64,000 nt of DNA from BM003 sp963699835 (GTDB lineage Bacteria; Pseudomonadota; Gammaproteobacteria; Steroidobacterales; BM003): NCBI GenBank assembly GCA_963699835.1, contig CAVOVJ010000004.1, forward strand, positions 248,001-312,000, read 5' to 3'. Shown in pieces: positions 28,897 to 39,193 of the stretch (position 1 is its first letter; each line of letters opens with the position of its first letter). Below the pieces are notes generated by a model. The model saw only the letters and a list, made by a program, of their open reading frames with translations, searched no databases and was not told the DNA's origin. A program made the translations under genes and the position numbers.

Positions 28897-29433
28897 ATGG
28901 CCGAACGTGTAACGATCGCCAGACCCTACGCGCGCGCTGCTTTTGATCAAGCGGTTGAAGACGGTGCGCTGGATCAATGGTCGCAGCTGCTCGAGAATGC
29001 GGCGGCGGCGATCAGCGATCCCGACGCCAGACTGGCCGTCGCCGACCCGAGAATCGACAGCGGCGAGGTCGCCGGCGTCGTTATCGCCGTGTCCGGTGAG
29101 TCTGCCGGGGAGTTTGGCGCTAACTTCATCCGGCTGCTGGCGGAACAGCACCGCCTTGACCTGCTGCCGGAAATTGCGGGTCTTTTCGCGATGTACCGGG
29201 CTGAGCGGGAACGCACTATCGATGTCGAGGTGCAGTCCGCTTTCGAACTCGACGACGCCGCCAAATCGAAACTCGCCGCGGCGCTGCGCGAGCGTCTTGG
29301 CCGCGATGTCCGCCTCCACTGCGAGATCGATCAGGAACTGATCGGCGGCGTGGTCATACGCGCCGGAGATCTCGTGATGGACGGCTCGGTGCGGGACCGG
29401 CTTGCGCAGCTGGCCGACAACATAACCGCCTGA
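28897..29433 (+). CDS. atpH: ATP synthase F1 subunit delta
   Basis: 178 aa. Begins TIARPYARAAFDQAVEDG, the delta/OSCP signature; C-terminal RLGRDVRLHCEIDQELIGGVVIRAGD matches the conserved end (GGxxI..GD). Top of the peripheral stalk, contacts alpha and b. Confidence 0.95.
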   Translation: MAERVTIARPYARAAFDQAVEDGALDQWSQLLENAAAAISDPDARLAVADPRIDSGEVAGVVIAVSGESAGEFGANFIRLLAEQHRLDLLPEIAGLFAMYRAERERTIDVEVQSAFELDDAAKSKLAAALRERLGRDVRLHCEIDQELIGGVVIRAGDLVMDGSVRDRLAQLADNITA

Positions 29434-29470
29434 TCGCAGGCCGGTAATCGAATAGTCAGAGGAAACAGTG

Positions 29471-31012
29471 ATGTCTGTGAAGGCTTCCGAGATCAGCGAG
29501 CTGATCAAACAAAGGATCAAGAATTTCGAATCTCACGCCGAGGCGCGCGATGTCGGCACGGTGACGTCGGTTACCGACGGTATCGTGCGTATCTATGGCC
29601 TGGCCAATGTCGCCTACGGCGAGATGCTCGAGTTTCCGAAACAGACCTTCGGGATGGCATTGAACCTCGAACATGATTCGGTTGGCGCCGTTGTGCTCGG
29701 CGATTACAAACATATTTCAGAAGGCGATACGGTCAAAACCACCGGGCGCATTCTGGAAGTGCCCGTCGGCGATGCGATGCTTGGCCGAGTGGTCAACTCG
29801 CTCGGACAGCCGATTGACGGTAAAGGTCCGATCGAATCGTCAGTGTCCTCGCCAATCGAAAAAGTGGCACCTGGCGTGATCTGGCGCAAGTCGGTCGACC
29901 AGCCGGTGCAGACCGGTCTGAAATCCGTCGACTCGATGGTGCCGATCGGGCGCGGCCAGCGTGAGTTGATCATCGGCGACCGCCAGACCGGTAAAACGGC
30001 GGTGGCGATCGACACGATCATCAATCAGAAGGGCACCGGCATTAAATGTATCTATGTCGCTGTCGGTCAGAAAAACTCGTCGGTTGCCGGTGTGGTTCGC
30101 AAGCTCGAGGAGCACGGTGCGATGGATCACACCATTGTCGTGTCCGCCAGTGCTTCCGAATCTGCGGCGATGCAGTACATCGCGCCCTACTCCGGTTGTG
30201 CGATGGGCGAGTATTTCCGCGATCGTGGCGAGGATGCGCTGATCATCTATGACGATCTGACCAAACAGGCATGGGCTTATCGCCAGGTCTCGTTGCTGTT
30301 GCGGCGACCGCCGGGCCGCGAGGCCTATCCGGGTGATGTGTTCTACCTGCATTCGCGTCTGCTGGAGCGGGCAGCGCGGGTCAACGCCGAGTTCGTCGAG
30401 CGCGAAACCGGTGGCACGGTCAAGGGCAAGACCGGCTCGCTGACGGCATTGCCGATTATCGAGACCCAGGCCGGTGACGTGTCGGCATTCGTGCCCACCA
30501 ATGTCATCTCGATTACCGATGGCCAGATCTATCTCGAGACGGATTTGTTCAATGCCGGTATCCGGCCGGCGATCAACGCCGGCTTGTCGGTGTCACGTGT
30601 CGGCGGCGCCGCCCAGACCAAGATCATCAAGAAACTCGGTGGCGGCGTGCGCCTGGCGCTTGCCCAGTATCGTGAGCTTGCGGCTTTTGCGCAGTTCGCG
30701 TCGGATCTCGACGAGACTACGCGCAAGCAGCTTGAACGCGGCCAACGCGTCACCGAACTGATGAAACAGAAGCAGTACTCGCCGTTGTCGGTGGGCGAAA
30801 TGGCGATGTCGCTGTTCGCCGTCAACGAAGGTTACATCGATGACATTGACTCCGACAAAGTGGTTCCCTTCGAGGCCGCATTGCATGCGCACATGAAGGC
30901 CAATCATGGCGATCTGCTCGACAAGATCAATGCCACGGGCGACTACAGCGATGAAATCCAGGCCGGCCTCAAGGCGGTTGCCGAGGAATTCAAGAAGACC
31001 GGGGCGTACTGA
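29471..31012 (+). CDS. atpA: ATP synthase F1 subunit alpha
   Basis: 513 aa from ATG 29471 (an adjacent GTG at 29468 is less likely). Beta-barrel, then P-loop GDRQTGKTAVAIDT, IYDDLTKQAWAYRQVSLLLR and the LHSRLLERAARVN block. Non-catalytic nucleotide-binding subunit of the F1 hexamer. Confidence 0.97.
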   Translation: MSVKASEISELIKQRIKNFESHAEARDVGTVTSVTDGIVRIYGLANVAYGEMLEFPKQTFGMALNLEHDSVGAVVLGDYKHISEGDTVKTTGRILEVPVGDAMLGRVVNSLGQPIDGKGPIESSVSSPIEKVAPGVIWRKSVDQPVQTGLKSVDSMVPIGRGQRELIIGDRQTGKTAVAIDTIINQKGTGIKCIYVAVGQKNSSVAGVVRKLEEHGAMDHTIVVSASASESAAMQYIAPYSGCAMGEYFRDRGEDALIIYDDLTKQAWAYRQVSLLLRRPPGREAYPGDVFYLHSRLLERAARVNAEFVERETGGTVKGKTGSLTALPIIETQAGDVSAFVPTNVISITDGQIYLETDLFNAGIRPAINAGLSVSRVGGAAQTKIIKKLGGGVRLALAQYRELAAFAQFASDLDETTRKQLERGQRVTELMKQKQYSPLSVGEMAMSLFAVNEGYIDDIDSDKVVPFEAALHAHMKANHGDLLDKINATGDYSDEIQAGLKAVAEEFKKTGAY

Positions 31013-31039
31013 GCGCGGACCGACTGAGGAGCATCACCG

Positions 31040-31900
31040 ATGGCCGGTGCCAAGGAAATTCGTACCAAGATCAAGAGTATCAAGAATACTCAGAAGATCA
31101 CCAAGGCCATGGAAATGGTCGCGGCGAGCAAAATGCGCCGCTCGCAGGAGCGCATTAATGCGACCCGGCCGTATGCCGAGCGTATCCATCGTGTGATCGG
31201 TCATCTCAACATGGCCACTCCGGACTATTCGCATCCGTACCTGGTGGAACGCGAGGCCAAGCGTGTCGGCTATGTGATCGTGTCCACCGATCGCGGGTTG
31301 TGCGGCGGACTCAATCACAACATGTTCAAGGCGGTGCTTGGTCATGTTGCCGAATGGCAGCAACAGGATGTGGGCGTGGATTTGTGCCTGATAGGGGCCA
31401 AGGCGGTGGCTTTTTTCCGCCGCTTTGGCGGGCGTGTCGTGTCGCAGGTAACGCATCTTGGCGATTCGCCGCATATCACCGATCTGATCGGTACCGTAAA
31501 GGTGATGCTGGATGCCTATATTGCGGGTGAGATTGACCGCTTGTTCCTGGTTCATAACGTGTTCGTCAATACGATGAGCCAGCGTCCCGTCATCAGCACG
31601 CTGCTTCCGGTCGAAACGGAAGACACCGAGGATTTGCAGGCGCACTGGGACTATATCTACGAGCCGAGTGCGATCGAACTGCTTGACGGTCTTTTGATGC
31701 GCTACATCGAGAGCCAGGTATATCGGGCGGCGCTGGACAACAATGCCTGTGAGCAGGCGTCGCGGATGGTCGCGATGAAGAGCGCCACGGACAATGCCGG
31801 CGACCTCATCGACAAGCTGCAGCTGATCTACAACAAGGCGCGCCAGGCGGCGATCACCCAGGAAATTGCAGAAATCGTCAGTGGCGCAGCCGCGGTCTGA
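31040..31900 (+). CDS. atpG: ATP synthase F1 subunit gamma
   Basis: 286 aa. N-terminal AGAKEIRTKIKSIKNTQKIT and MEMVAASKMRRSQER coiled-coil helix, STDRGLCGGLNHNM, and C-terminal ARQAAITQEIAEIVSGAAA. Central rotor stalk. Normal length. Confidence 0.97.
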   Translation: MAGAKEIRTKIKSIKNTQKITKAMEMVAASKMRRSQERINATRPYAERIHRVIGHLNMATPDYSHPYLVEREAKRVGYVIVSTDRGLCGGLNHNMFKAVLGHVAEWQQQDVGVDLCLIGAKAVAFFRRFGGRVVSQVTHLGDSPHITDLIGTVKVMLDAYIAGEIDRLFLVHNVFVNTMSQRPVISTLLPVETEDTEDLQAHWDYIYEPSAIELLDGLLMRYIESQVYRAALDNNACEQASRMVAMKSATDNAGDLIDKLQLIYNKARQAAITQEIAEIVSGAAAV

Positions 31901-31944
31901 GTACGCGGCGAGTCATTGCAAAGAGAACCATCGAGGAAAATGGC

Positions 31945-33324
31945 ATGAGCCTAGGAAAGACAGTACAGATTATCGGTGCGGTGGTGGACGTCGAGTTCCC
32001 GAAAGACGCGCTGCCCAACGTCTATGACGCCTTGTTGATGGACCAACAGGGCCTGACGCTCGAAGTCCAGCAACAGCTCGGCGATGGCGTGGTTCGTGCC
32101 ATTGCGATGGGTTCTTCGGAGGGGCTGAAGCGCGGTATGAAAGTGCGCAATACCGGTGAGCCGATTCAGGTGCCGGTAGGAACCGCAACGCTGGGCCGCA
32201 TCATGGACGTGCTCGGTGAGCCGATCGACGAAGCCGGTCCTATCCCCACCGAGGCACGCTGGCCGATTCACCGGAGTGCTCCGAGCTATGAGGAACAGGC
32301 AACCTCCGTCGAGATTCTCGAGACCGGTATTAAGGTTATCGATCTGATCATGCCCATCGCCAAGGGCGGTAAGGTCGGGCTGTTCGGTGGCGCCGGCGTG
32401 GGCAAGACCGTGACGCTGATGGAGCTCATCCGCAACATCGCGATCGAGCACTCCGGCTATTCGGTGTTTGCCGGAGTCGGTGAGCGTACCCGCGAAGGTA
32501 ACGACTTCTACCACGAGATGAAAGAATCCGGCGTCCTCGATAAGGTGGCGCTGGTATACGGTCAGATGAACGAACCGCCGGGCAACCGTCTGCGCGTTGG
32601 TCTCACCGGGTTGACGATGGCCGAGTACTTCCGCGACGAAGGCCGCGACGTGCTGATGTTCATCGATAACATCTACCGTTACACGCTCGCTGGCACCGAA
32701 GTCTCGGCGTTGCTGGGACGCATGCCTTCGGCGGTGGGTTACCAGCCGACGCTGGCCGAGGAAATGGGCGTGCTGCAGGAGCGTATCGCTTCTACCCGGA
32801 CCGGATCGATCACGTCGTTCCAGGCCGTTTACGTGCCTGCCGACGATCTCACCGATCCGTCGCCGGCAACGACATTTGCTCACCTCGATGCAACGCTGGT
32901 GTTGTCGCGTCAGATCGCCGAGCTCGGTATCTACCCGGCCGTGGACCCGCTCGATTCCACCAGCCGCCAGCTCGATCCGCTGATCATCGGCGACGACCAC
33001 TACGATACCGCGCGCGCGGTCCAGGCGACGTTGCAGCGTTACAAGGAGCTGCAGGACATCATCGCGATTCTCGGTATGGACGAGCTGAGCGAGGAAGACA
33101 AGCTAACGGTGTCGCGCGCCCGCAAGATCCAGCGCTTCCTGTCGCAACCGTTCTTCGTCGCCGAAACCTTCACCGGTTCCGAGGGCAAGTACGTGAACCT
33201 GCCCGACACGATTCGCGGGTTCAAGGGCATCATCAACGGCGAGTACGATCATCTGCCCGAGCAGGCCTTCTACATGGTTGGCCCGATTGAAGAAGCCGTC
33301 GCCAAAGGCGAGGGCATGAAGTAG
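31945..33324 (+). CDS. atpD: ATP synthase F1 subunit beta
   Basis: 459 aa. P-loop GGAGVGKTVTLMELI, catalytic glutamate in VGERTREGNDFY, MNEPPGNRLRV, IDNIYRYTLAGTEVSALLGR, and the DELSEED-type loop reading DELSEEDKL. Catalytic subunit. Confidence 0.98.
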   Translation: MSLGKTVQIIGAVVDVEFPKDALPNVYDALLMDQQGLTLEVQQQLGDGVVRAIAMGSSEGLKRGMKVRNTGEPIQVPVGTATLGRIMDVLGEPIDEAGPIPTEARWPIHRSAPSYEEQATSVEILETGIKVIDLIMPIAKGGKVGLFGGAGVGKTVTLMELIRNIAIEHSGYSVFAGVGERTREGNDFYHEMKESGVLDKVALVYGQMNEPPGNRLRVGLTGLTMAEYFRDEGRDVLMFIDNIYRYTLAGTEVSALLGRMPSAVGYQPTLAEEMGVLQERIASTRTGSITSFQAVYVPADDLTDPSPATTFAHLDATLVLSRQIAELGIYPAVDPLDSTSRQLDPLIIGDDHYDTARAVQATLQRYKELQDIIAILGMDELSEEDKLTVSRARKIQRFLSQPFFVAETFTGSEGKYVNLPDTIRGFKGIINGEYDHLPEQAFYMVGPIEEAVAKGEGMK

Positions 33325-33350
33325 TTCTGGGCTGATCCGGAGTCATCAGT

Positions 33351-33776
33351 ATGGCGAAAAGTATTCGTGTCGACATTGTCAGCGCCGAGGGCGAGATTTA
33401 CTCGGGCGAGGCAACAATGGTTTTTGCGCCCGCGATCATGGGCGAAATGGGTATCGCGCCGAACCATGCGCCGCTGCTGACGACGCTGCGCCCGGGTGAA
33501 GTGCGCGTTCGCGACACGGATGGCGAGGAGCAGTTTTTCTTCGTCACCGGTGGCGCGCTGGAAGTGCAGCCTTTTATGGTTACCGTGCTGGCTGACACAG
33601 CGCTGCGCGCCAAGGATCTCGATGAGGCGGCCGCGCTCGAGGCCAAGAGCCGTGCCGAGGAAGCGTTGTCCGAGCAAGCCGATGATATCGACGTCGCCAC
33701 CGCGCAAAGCGAGCTGGCGATCATTGCGGCACAGCTCAAGACACTGGAAAAGCTGCGCCGCCAGGCCAAACGCTGA
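33351..33776 (+). CDS. atpC: ATP synthase F1 subunit epsilon
   Basis: 141 aa. N-terminal beta sandwich (IRVDIVSAEGEIYSGEATMV, GEMGIAPNHAPLLTTLRPG) and a C-terminal helical hairpin (EAAALEAKSRAEEALSE onward) that can inhibit ATP hydrolysis. Last atp gene; no T-rich terminator hairpin was seen in the 244-bp gap before glmU, which holds no other gene. Confidence 0.96.
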   Translation: MAKSIRVDIVSAEGEIYSGEATMVFAPAIMGEMGIAPNHAPLLTTLRPGEVRVRDTDGEEQFFFVTGGALEVQPFMVTVLADTALRAKDLDEAAALEAKSRAEEALSEQADDIDVATAQSELAIIAAQLKTLEKLRRQAKR

Positions 33777-34020
33777 CTCGGGCTGGTACGGGACGCGCGG
33801 CCGCAGACAATGGGGTATCTCTATTTCGGGTCGCGCACGGACCCGGAATCCTCACCGCCGACAAGCGGCGTGATCGATCCAGCCGAACTTGTCGCTGCTG
33901 GCAGCGCCGGCGGGCGGGCGGCCGACATCGCGCGTTCGACAGCCTGTCCGGGCGGTTGGCTTTATCATTGCGTTTCTTTGCCGGCGACCAGATAGCGTTG
34001 CCGTTTCGATGGAGTGAAGC

Positions 34021-35391
34021 ATGGCACTTAGCGTCGTGATTCTGGCCGCGGGCCAGGGAACGCGGATGAAAAGCGTATTGCCGAAGGTACTGCAGCCGCT
34101 GGCCGGGAGCCCGATGCTCGGGCATGTGCTGGAAACTGCGGCGCGACTCGATGCCAGTTCGACCCATGTCGTTTACGGGTTTGGCGGCGAACGGGTCGTC
34201 GAAGCATTCCCCGGGAGCGACGTCAACTGGGTCCTGCAGGCGGAACAACTCGGCACCGGGCACGCAGTGGCGCAGGCGATTCCGCATATCGCCGATGAGG
34301 ACATCGTGCTGGTGCTGTGCGGCGATGTGCCGCTGATTCGCGCCGAATCGCTGCAGCCATTGGTAGACGCGGCGCGGGCCGGTGCGGCTGTGTTGACCGT
34401 GGCGGTGGATGATCCGCATGGATATGGCCGTATCATCCGCGACGATACCGGGCAGGTGCTGCGGATCGTCGAGGAACGCGATGCGAACGACGCCGAGCGC
34501 CAGGTCAACGAAATCAATACGGGCCTGATCGCGGCGCGCGCGGATCGCCTGCGGCGCTGGCTCGCGGCGCTGACCGCTGACAATGCCCAGGGTGAGTACT
34601 ATCTGACCGACATCGTTGCCATGGCCGTGGCGGAGAATGTGCCGGTCGCCGCGGTGAAAACCGCCAGTGTAGACGAAGTGCTCGGTATCAACGATCGCAT
34701 ACAGCTTGCCGCAGCCGAGCGGCTTTTGTGTCTGCGGCGAGCGCGCGATCTGATGCGACACGGTGTAACAGTTGCCGACCCTGCCCGCCTGGATGTGCGG
34801 GGATCGGTGCAATGCGGGCGCGACGTGTTTATCGATGTCAATGTCATTCTCGAGGGCGAGGTCGTGCTCGGCGACAACGTTCGAATCGGAGCGAATGTCC
34901 GCCTGAAAGATGTACATCTGGGCGCTGCGACCGAGGTGCTCGACAACAGCGTGATCGAATCGAGCCACGCCGGCTCGGGGTGCGTGATCGGGCCGTTCGC
35001 CCGGGTCCGCCCGGGGACCGAACTCGCGGCCTCGGTAAAGGTGGGCAATTTCGTCGAGATCAAGAAGAGCCGGGTCGGCGAGGGCAGCAAGGTCAATCAT
35101 CTGACCTATGTCGGCGACAGCCTGATTGGAGAGACCGTCAATGTCGGCGCCGGCACGATTACCTGCAACTACGATGGTGCCAACAAGCACCGGACGACGA
35201 TCGGCGATGGCGCATTTATCGGCTCCGGGGCGATGCTGGTCGCGCCGGTCGATATCGGTGCCGGGGCAACGATCGGTGCCGGGTCGGTGATAAGCAAGGA
35301 AGCGCCGGCGGGTGAGCTTACCGTTGCGCGTGCACGCCAACGCAGTATCCCCGGCTGGCAGCGGCCGAGAAAAGACACCGCGGGGAAATGA
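34021..35391 (+). CDS. glmU: Bifunctional UDP-GlcNAc pyrophosphorylase / glucosamine-1-phosphate acetyltransferase
   Basis: 456 aa. N-terminal nucleotidyltransferase motif LAAGQGTRMKSVLPKVLQPL, VLCGDVPLI and NEINTGLIAA; C-terminal left-handed beta-helix with GPFARVRPGTELA, KVGNFVEIKKSRVGEGSKVN and the acetyltransferase block GDGAFIGSGAMLVAPV. Makes UDP-GlcNAc for peptidoglycan and LPS. The usual gammaproteobacterial position, behind atp and before glmS. Confidence 0.97.
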   Translation: MALSVVILAAGQGTRMKSVLPKVLQPLAGSPMLGHVLETAARLDASSTHVVYGFGGERVVEAFPGSDVNWVLQAEQLGTGHAVAQAIPHIADEDIVLVLCGDVPLIRAESLQPLVDAARAGAAVLTVAVDDPHGYGRIIRDDTGQVLRIVEERDANDAERQVNEINTGLIAARADRLRRWLAALTADNAQGEYYLTDIVAMAVAENVPVAAVKTASVDEVLGINDRIQLAAAERLLCLRRARDLMRHGVTVADPARLDVRGSVQCGRDVFIDVNVILEGEVVLGDNVRIGANVRLKDVHLGAATEVLDNSVIESSHAGSGCVIGPFARVRPGTELAASVKVGNFVEIKKSRVGEGSKVNHLTYVGDSLIGETVNVGAGTITCNYDGANKHRTTIGDGAFIGSGAMLVAPVDIGAGATIGAGSVISKEAPAGELTVARARQRSIPGWQRPRKDTAGK

Positions 35392-35467
35392 GACCTGGAT
35401 CGATGCGGGTTGCAGCCGGGTTTTTGCATAATGGAAAGCTACTACGCAACGGAGGGCGTCTGGGCCT

Positions 35468-37306
35468 ATGTGCGGGATAGTCGGAGCAGTTGCTGAAAGA
35501 AACGTCGTCCCGGTGCTGATGGAAGGTCTGCACCGCCTCGAATATCGCGGTTACGATTCGGCCGGGCTGGCCGCGCTGGACGAGGCCGGCAAGCTGGATC
35601 GCCGGCGCACGCTCGGCAAGGTCGGCATCCTCCAGGCCGCGCTGGATTCGGCGCCGGTCAGTGGTCACTGCGGTATTGCGCATACCCGCTGGGCCACCCA
35701 TGGTGAGCCGAGCGAGCGCAATGCCCATCCGCACCTGTCGGTCGGTGGCGATCTCGCCATTGTTCACAACGGCATCATCGAGAATCACGAAAAGCTGCGT
35801 GCCGCGCTTATCGAGGACGGCTACGCCTTCGATTCGGAAACCGATACCGAGGTGATCGCCCACCGGATTCACTATCATCTTGCGCGCGGCTGCATGTTCG
35901 TCGCGGCGGTGCAGAAGACGGTAGCGGAGCTTGAGGGCGCCTATGCCCTCGCCGTTCTCAGCGAGAAGAACCGCGACGAGCTGGTCATCGCGCGTGCCGG
36001 TGCGCCGGTGGTAATCGGAATCGGCATCGGCGAGAACTTCGTCGCCTCCGATGTTTCGGCATTGTTGCCAGTCACCCGCAAATTCATCTTTCTCGAGGAG
36101 GGCGACATCGCCCACGTCCGGCGCACCGGCGTGACGATCTACGATGCAAATGGTGAGGTTGTCGAGCGCCCGGTGCGCGAGAGCGAGCTGGCCGCCGATG
36201 CGGTCGAGCGCGGCGAGTTTCGTCACTACATGCTCAAGGAGATCTACGAGCAGCCGGTCGCCATCGCGAACACGCTGGAAGAACGCATAGCCGGCGGCAG
36301 GGTTCTCTCGGCGGTGCTGGGCCCGCGCGCCGAGATCCTGCTGGAAAAAGTCGAGGCGGTACATATTGTCGCCTGTGGTACCAGTTACCATGCCGGCCTG
36401 GTGGCGCGCTATGTCATCGAAGATTTGTGCGGTATTTCGTGCCGGGTCGAAATCGCCAGCGAATACCGCTATCGCTCACCGGTCGTCGGGCGCAACACGC
36501 TGTTTGTAACCATTTCGCAGTCCGGAGAGACCGCGGATACGCTGGCTGCTTTGCGGCGCGCGTTGACGCTGGGGTATCTCGGTACCCTGTCGGTGTGCAA
36601 CGTCCCGGAGAGCTCGCTGGTCAGGGAATCCGACCTCGCGCTGATGACCCGGGCCGGGCCGGAAATCGGGGTCGCCTCGACCAAGGCGTTCACCACGCAA
36701 CTCGCCGCGCTATCGATGCTGACGCTGTTACTGGCGCGTTATCACGGCATGCCGGAAGAACGCGAACGGGAACTCACCCGCCAGCTCGAAGCCGTGCCCG
36801 CGCTGGTCGAGAGGGCGCTTGCGACTAGTGATGCGATTCGCGAACTGGCGGAGGATTTCGCCGACAAGGACCATGCTTTGTTCCTCGGGCGTGGCATCCA
36901 CTACCCGATCGCGCTTGAAGGCGCGTTGAAGCTCAAAGAGATTTCCTACATTCACGCCGAGGCCTATGCCGCGGGCGAGTTGAAGCACGGCCCGCTCGCG
37001 CTGGTCGATGCGGATATGCCCGTTATCGCGGTTGCACCGAACGACCAGCTACTGGAAAAGCTGAAATCGAATCTGCAGGAAGTCAAAGCACGCGGCGGAC
37101 AACTCTACGTCTTCGCCGACCCGAAGGTAAATATCGGCGATGAAAATGGCACGCGGGTATTGACGATGCCCGACTCGGTTGAGTCGTTCCAGTCGCCGAT
37201 TATCTATACCCTGCCGCTGCAACTGCTCGCCTACCACGTGGCCGTGCTGAAAGGTACCGATGTGGACCAGCCGCGCAACCTGGCCAAGTCGGTGACGGTC
37301 GAATAG
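35468..37306 (+). CDS. glmS: Glutamine-fructose-6-phosphate aminotransferase
   Basis: 612 aa. Starts MCGIVGAVAERN with nucleophile Cys2 exposed after Met removal; glutaminase motifs GYDSAGLAA and HTRWATHG; two SIS domains (ACGTSYHAGLVARYVIE, TISQSGETADTLAALR); C-terminal DQPRNLAKSVTVE. Produces glucosamine-6-phosphate. The 76-bp gap from glmU is far too short for a glmS ribozyme. Its stop abuts the repeat array of the radical SAM cassette. Confidence 0.97.
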   Translation: MCGIVGAVAERNVVPVLMEGLHRLEYRGYDSAGLAALDEAGKLDRRRTLGKVGILQAALDSAPVSGHCGIAHTRWATHGEPSERNAHPHLSVGGDLAIVHNGIIENHEKLRAALIEDGYAFDSETDTEVIAHRIHYHLARGCMFVAAVQKTVAELEGAYALAVLSEKNRDELVIARAGAPVVIGIGIGENFVASDVSALLPVTRKFIFLEEGDIAHVRRTGVTIYDANGEVVERPVRESELAADAVERGEFRHYMLKEIYEQPVAIANTLEERIAGGRVLSAVLGPRAEILLEKVEAVHIVACGTSYHAGLVARYVIEDLCGISCRVEIASEYRYRSPVVGRNTLFVTISQSGETADTLAALRRALTLGYLGTLSVCNVPESSLVRESDLALMTRAGPEIGVASTKAFTTQLAALSMLTLLLARYHGMPEERERELTRQLEAVPALVERALATSDAIRELAEDFADKDHALFLGRGIHYPIALEGALKLKEISYIHAEAYAAGELKHGPLALVDADMPVIAVAPNDQLLEKLKSNLQEVKARGGQLYVFADPKVNIGDENGTRVLTMPDSVESFQSPIIYTLPLQLLAYHVAVLKGTDVDQPRNLAKSVTVE

Positions 37307-37332
37307 TTGCTCGCGGCAGTCGGAGTGCTTTT

Positions 37333-37372
37333 TTGCATTAATAACTGTCGGATTGCATTAGTAGTTGTCGGA
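37333..37372 (+). repeat. Tandem pair of 20-bp repeats, left end of radical SAM cassette
   Basis: Two directly abutting 20-bp copies (37333-37352 and 37353-37372) of a TTGCATTA-n5-TGTCGGA motif, differing at only three positions. A poorer match (37307-37324) touches the glmS stop. The motif reads inward. The flanking gap 37307-37561 holds no gene and looks less G+C-rich than its neighbours. Confidence 0.75.
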
Positions 37373-37416
37373 AAAATTCCCAACTCGTTGATCGAAGGTG
37401 GAAATTGCACGAAGGA

Positions 37417-37436
37417 TTGCAATTAAGGTTGTCGGA
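37417..37436 (+). repeat. Third 20-bp repeat copy, left end
   Basis: Same motif (TTGCAATTAAGGTTGTCGGA), 64 bp after the second copy and in the same inward orientation. An AACGGCCGCTT block follows at 37447 and recurs at 39104 near the opposite end. Confidence 0.65.
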
Positions 37437-37561
37437 GGTCGGCCTCAACGGCCGCTTTGAGTCGGATACCGGCCTACTAGGTAATTCAGGGTAAAATGGC
37501 GGCTACTGACTCAAAGCAGACGCTCGAATTCGTGCTCGACCGAAATGACATTTCGATTTGC

Positions 37562-39028
37562 TCACGCTGAAGACTTCATCGGACTAACTATTCTCGAAGT
37601 TGCTGAGTCTCCTGAGTCGGCTAGCGATGCTGAACTGCAAGTAGAGGTTTGGTCTTCCCCGGGCTCGGCGCGCGACACCTTGGAAAGGATCGCTTCCAGC
37701 AATGGCGTCATGAGGCCCAGCCGCCGCATCTGGATGATCGCGTTCCAGACCGGTTCGAATTTCTTCCAGCCGCCCGTGTACAAGAAGTGCTTCAGCTTGT
37801 GCTTCGTCGTGCAGTGGAAGAGGCTGCTCCTGATGATCGCGCTCCAGCGATAAAACTGCTCGTACGACGAATCGTAACCAGTCTTCAATTCCTCGGCCGT
37901 CATGCCTCTCGGCTCGAACACAACGTGGCGCGTGTCGTACAGGTTCCAGTCGCGCGTCAGCATGCGGCCGGCATCGTCCATTTCCCGGAAGAACCCGGTG
38001 TCGGGGTAGGGGGTCGCAATATGAAACGTTGCGGTGGTGATACCGCGTTCGATCGCCCAGTCGACCGTGCGCTCGAAGACGTCGGGCCTGTCGCCGTCCA
38101 GGCCGAATACGAAGCTGCCGTTGATCATGATGCCGAGGTCGTGCAGACGATCAATGGCTGACTGGTAGTCGCGCCCGAGGTTCTGTTTCTTGCGGCTCTG
38201 CCTGAGATTTGCCGCGTCGAGGCTTTCGAAGCCGACAAACAGGCTGCGCAGGCCGGCGTCGGCCGCCCGTTCGATCAGGCCGCCGCGCAGAATCGAATCG
38301 ACGGTCGCGGCGCCCTGGAAGATACGCCCCATGCCGCGCATGCCCTCGAACAGGCTGCCGGCGAATCGCTGGTGTCCCAGCAGGTGGTCGTCGAGAAAGT
38401 ACAGGTGCCGGCCCGGCAATCGCTCGATCTCGGCGAGCGCATCGTCGACCTGCTGCGTGTAGAACGACTTGCCGCCCTTGAAGAAGGCGTCCTTGTAGCA
38501 GAACGTGCAGTGATAGGGGCAGCCGCGGGTGACCACGATAGAGTTCGGCACGAGATAGCGTTCGCGCTCTATCAGGTCGCGGCGGATGGGCGGGACGCCC
38601 CGCAGCGTGCGCTCATCGCCGACGTAGACGGGCTTCGGTGCACCGCGTCGGAAGTCGGCAAGAAACTGTGGGAAAGACGACTCGGCCGGGCCGAGAAAGA
38701 TGCAATCGGCGTGCGCGGCGGCTTCGTCGGGAAGTGACGTGACGTGCAGCCCGCCGAGAACGACTAAGACGCCCTTCGCACGATAGTGATCGGCGATCCG
38801 GTATGCGCGATAGGCGTTGGTGATGTAGACCTGGATAGCGACGACGTCCGGCGTATCGGACAGGTCCAGTTTCTGGACGTGCTGGTCGACAATCTCGGCA
38901 TCGTCCCCGTCGTCGAGATACGCCGCAAGCGTTGCGAGCCCGAGCGGCGGAAACAGCGAGTACTTGATGGGCCGCCAGAACGGGCTCTCCGCTTCGGTGA
39001 GCGCCGGCAGAATGAATTTGATCTTCAT
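37562..39028 (-). CDS. Cobalamin-binding (B12) radical SAM protein
   Basis: 488 aa. N-terminal B12-binding-like Rossmann domain (PPLGLATLAAYLDDG, VVLGGLHVTSLPDEAAAHAD; the cobalt-binding histidine is not obvious), then the radical SAM cluster CPYHCTFC (Cys170, 174, 177), DDHLLG, FVGFESLD, and NGSFVFGLDGD. Related enzymes methylate unactivated carbons or build tetrapyrroles, hopanoids and natural products (for example HpnP- or BchE-like); the exact reaction cannot be told. It is the only complete gene between two sets of inward-facing 20-bp repeats, suggesting acquisition as a mobile cassette. Its neighbours (glmS, DUF4136 lipoprotein) have no related function. Confidence 0.82.
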   Translation of the reverse strand: MKIKFILPALTEAESPFWRPIKYSLFPPLGLATLAAYLDDGDDAEIVDQHVQKLDLSDTPDVVAIQVYITNAYRAYRIADHYRAKGVLVVLGGLHVTSLPDEAAAHADCIFLGPAESSFPQFLADFRRGAPKPVYVGDERTLRGVPPIRRDLIERERYLVPNSIVVTRGCPYHCTFCYKDAFFKGGKSFYTQQVDDALAEIERLPGRHLYFLDDHLLGHQRFAGSLFEGMRGMGRIFQGAATVDSILRGGLIERAADAGLRSLFVGFESLDAANLRQSRKKQNLGRDYQSAIDRLHDLGIMINGSFVFGLDGDRPDVFERTVDWAIERGITTATFHIATPYPDTGFFREMDDAGRMLTRDWNLYDTRHVVFEPRGMTAEELKTGYDSSYEQFYRWSAIIRSSLFHCTTKHKLKHFLYTGGWKKFEPVWNAIIQMRRLGLMTPLLEAILSKVSRAEPGEDQTSTCSSASLADSGDSATSRIVSPMKSSA

Positions 39029-39193
39029 CGCCGGGGAGCATAGCTTGCCGACGATGGCCCGAACAGGATTGACGTCACACGATATCCGTTGCGTTAATGG
39101 ATGAACGGCCGCTTCTGGCCGTTAGCGGCCCCTCGAATCCGGCTTGGGTGAGCCCGTTGAGTGGCCGGTTTGAATAAAAGCAGCCATTTGGTC

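Noticed and set aside
35392..35467. glmS ribozyme before glmS
   Set aside because: The gap is 76 bp, too short, and this ribozyme is typical of Gram-positive bacteria.
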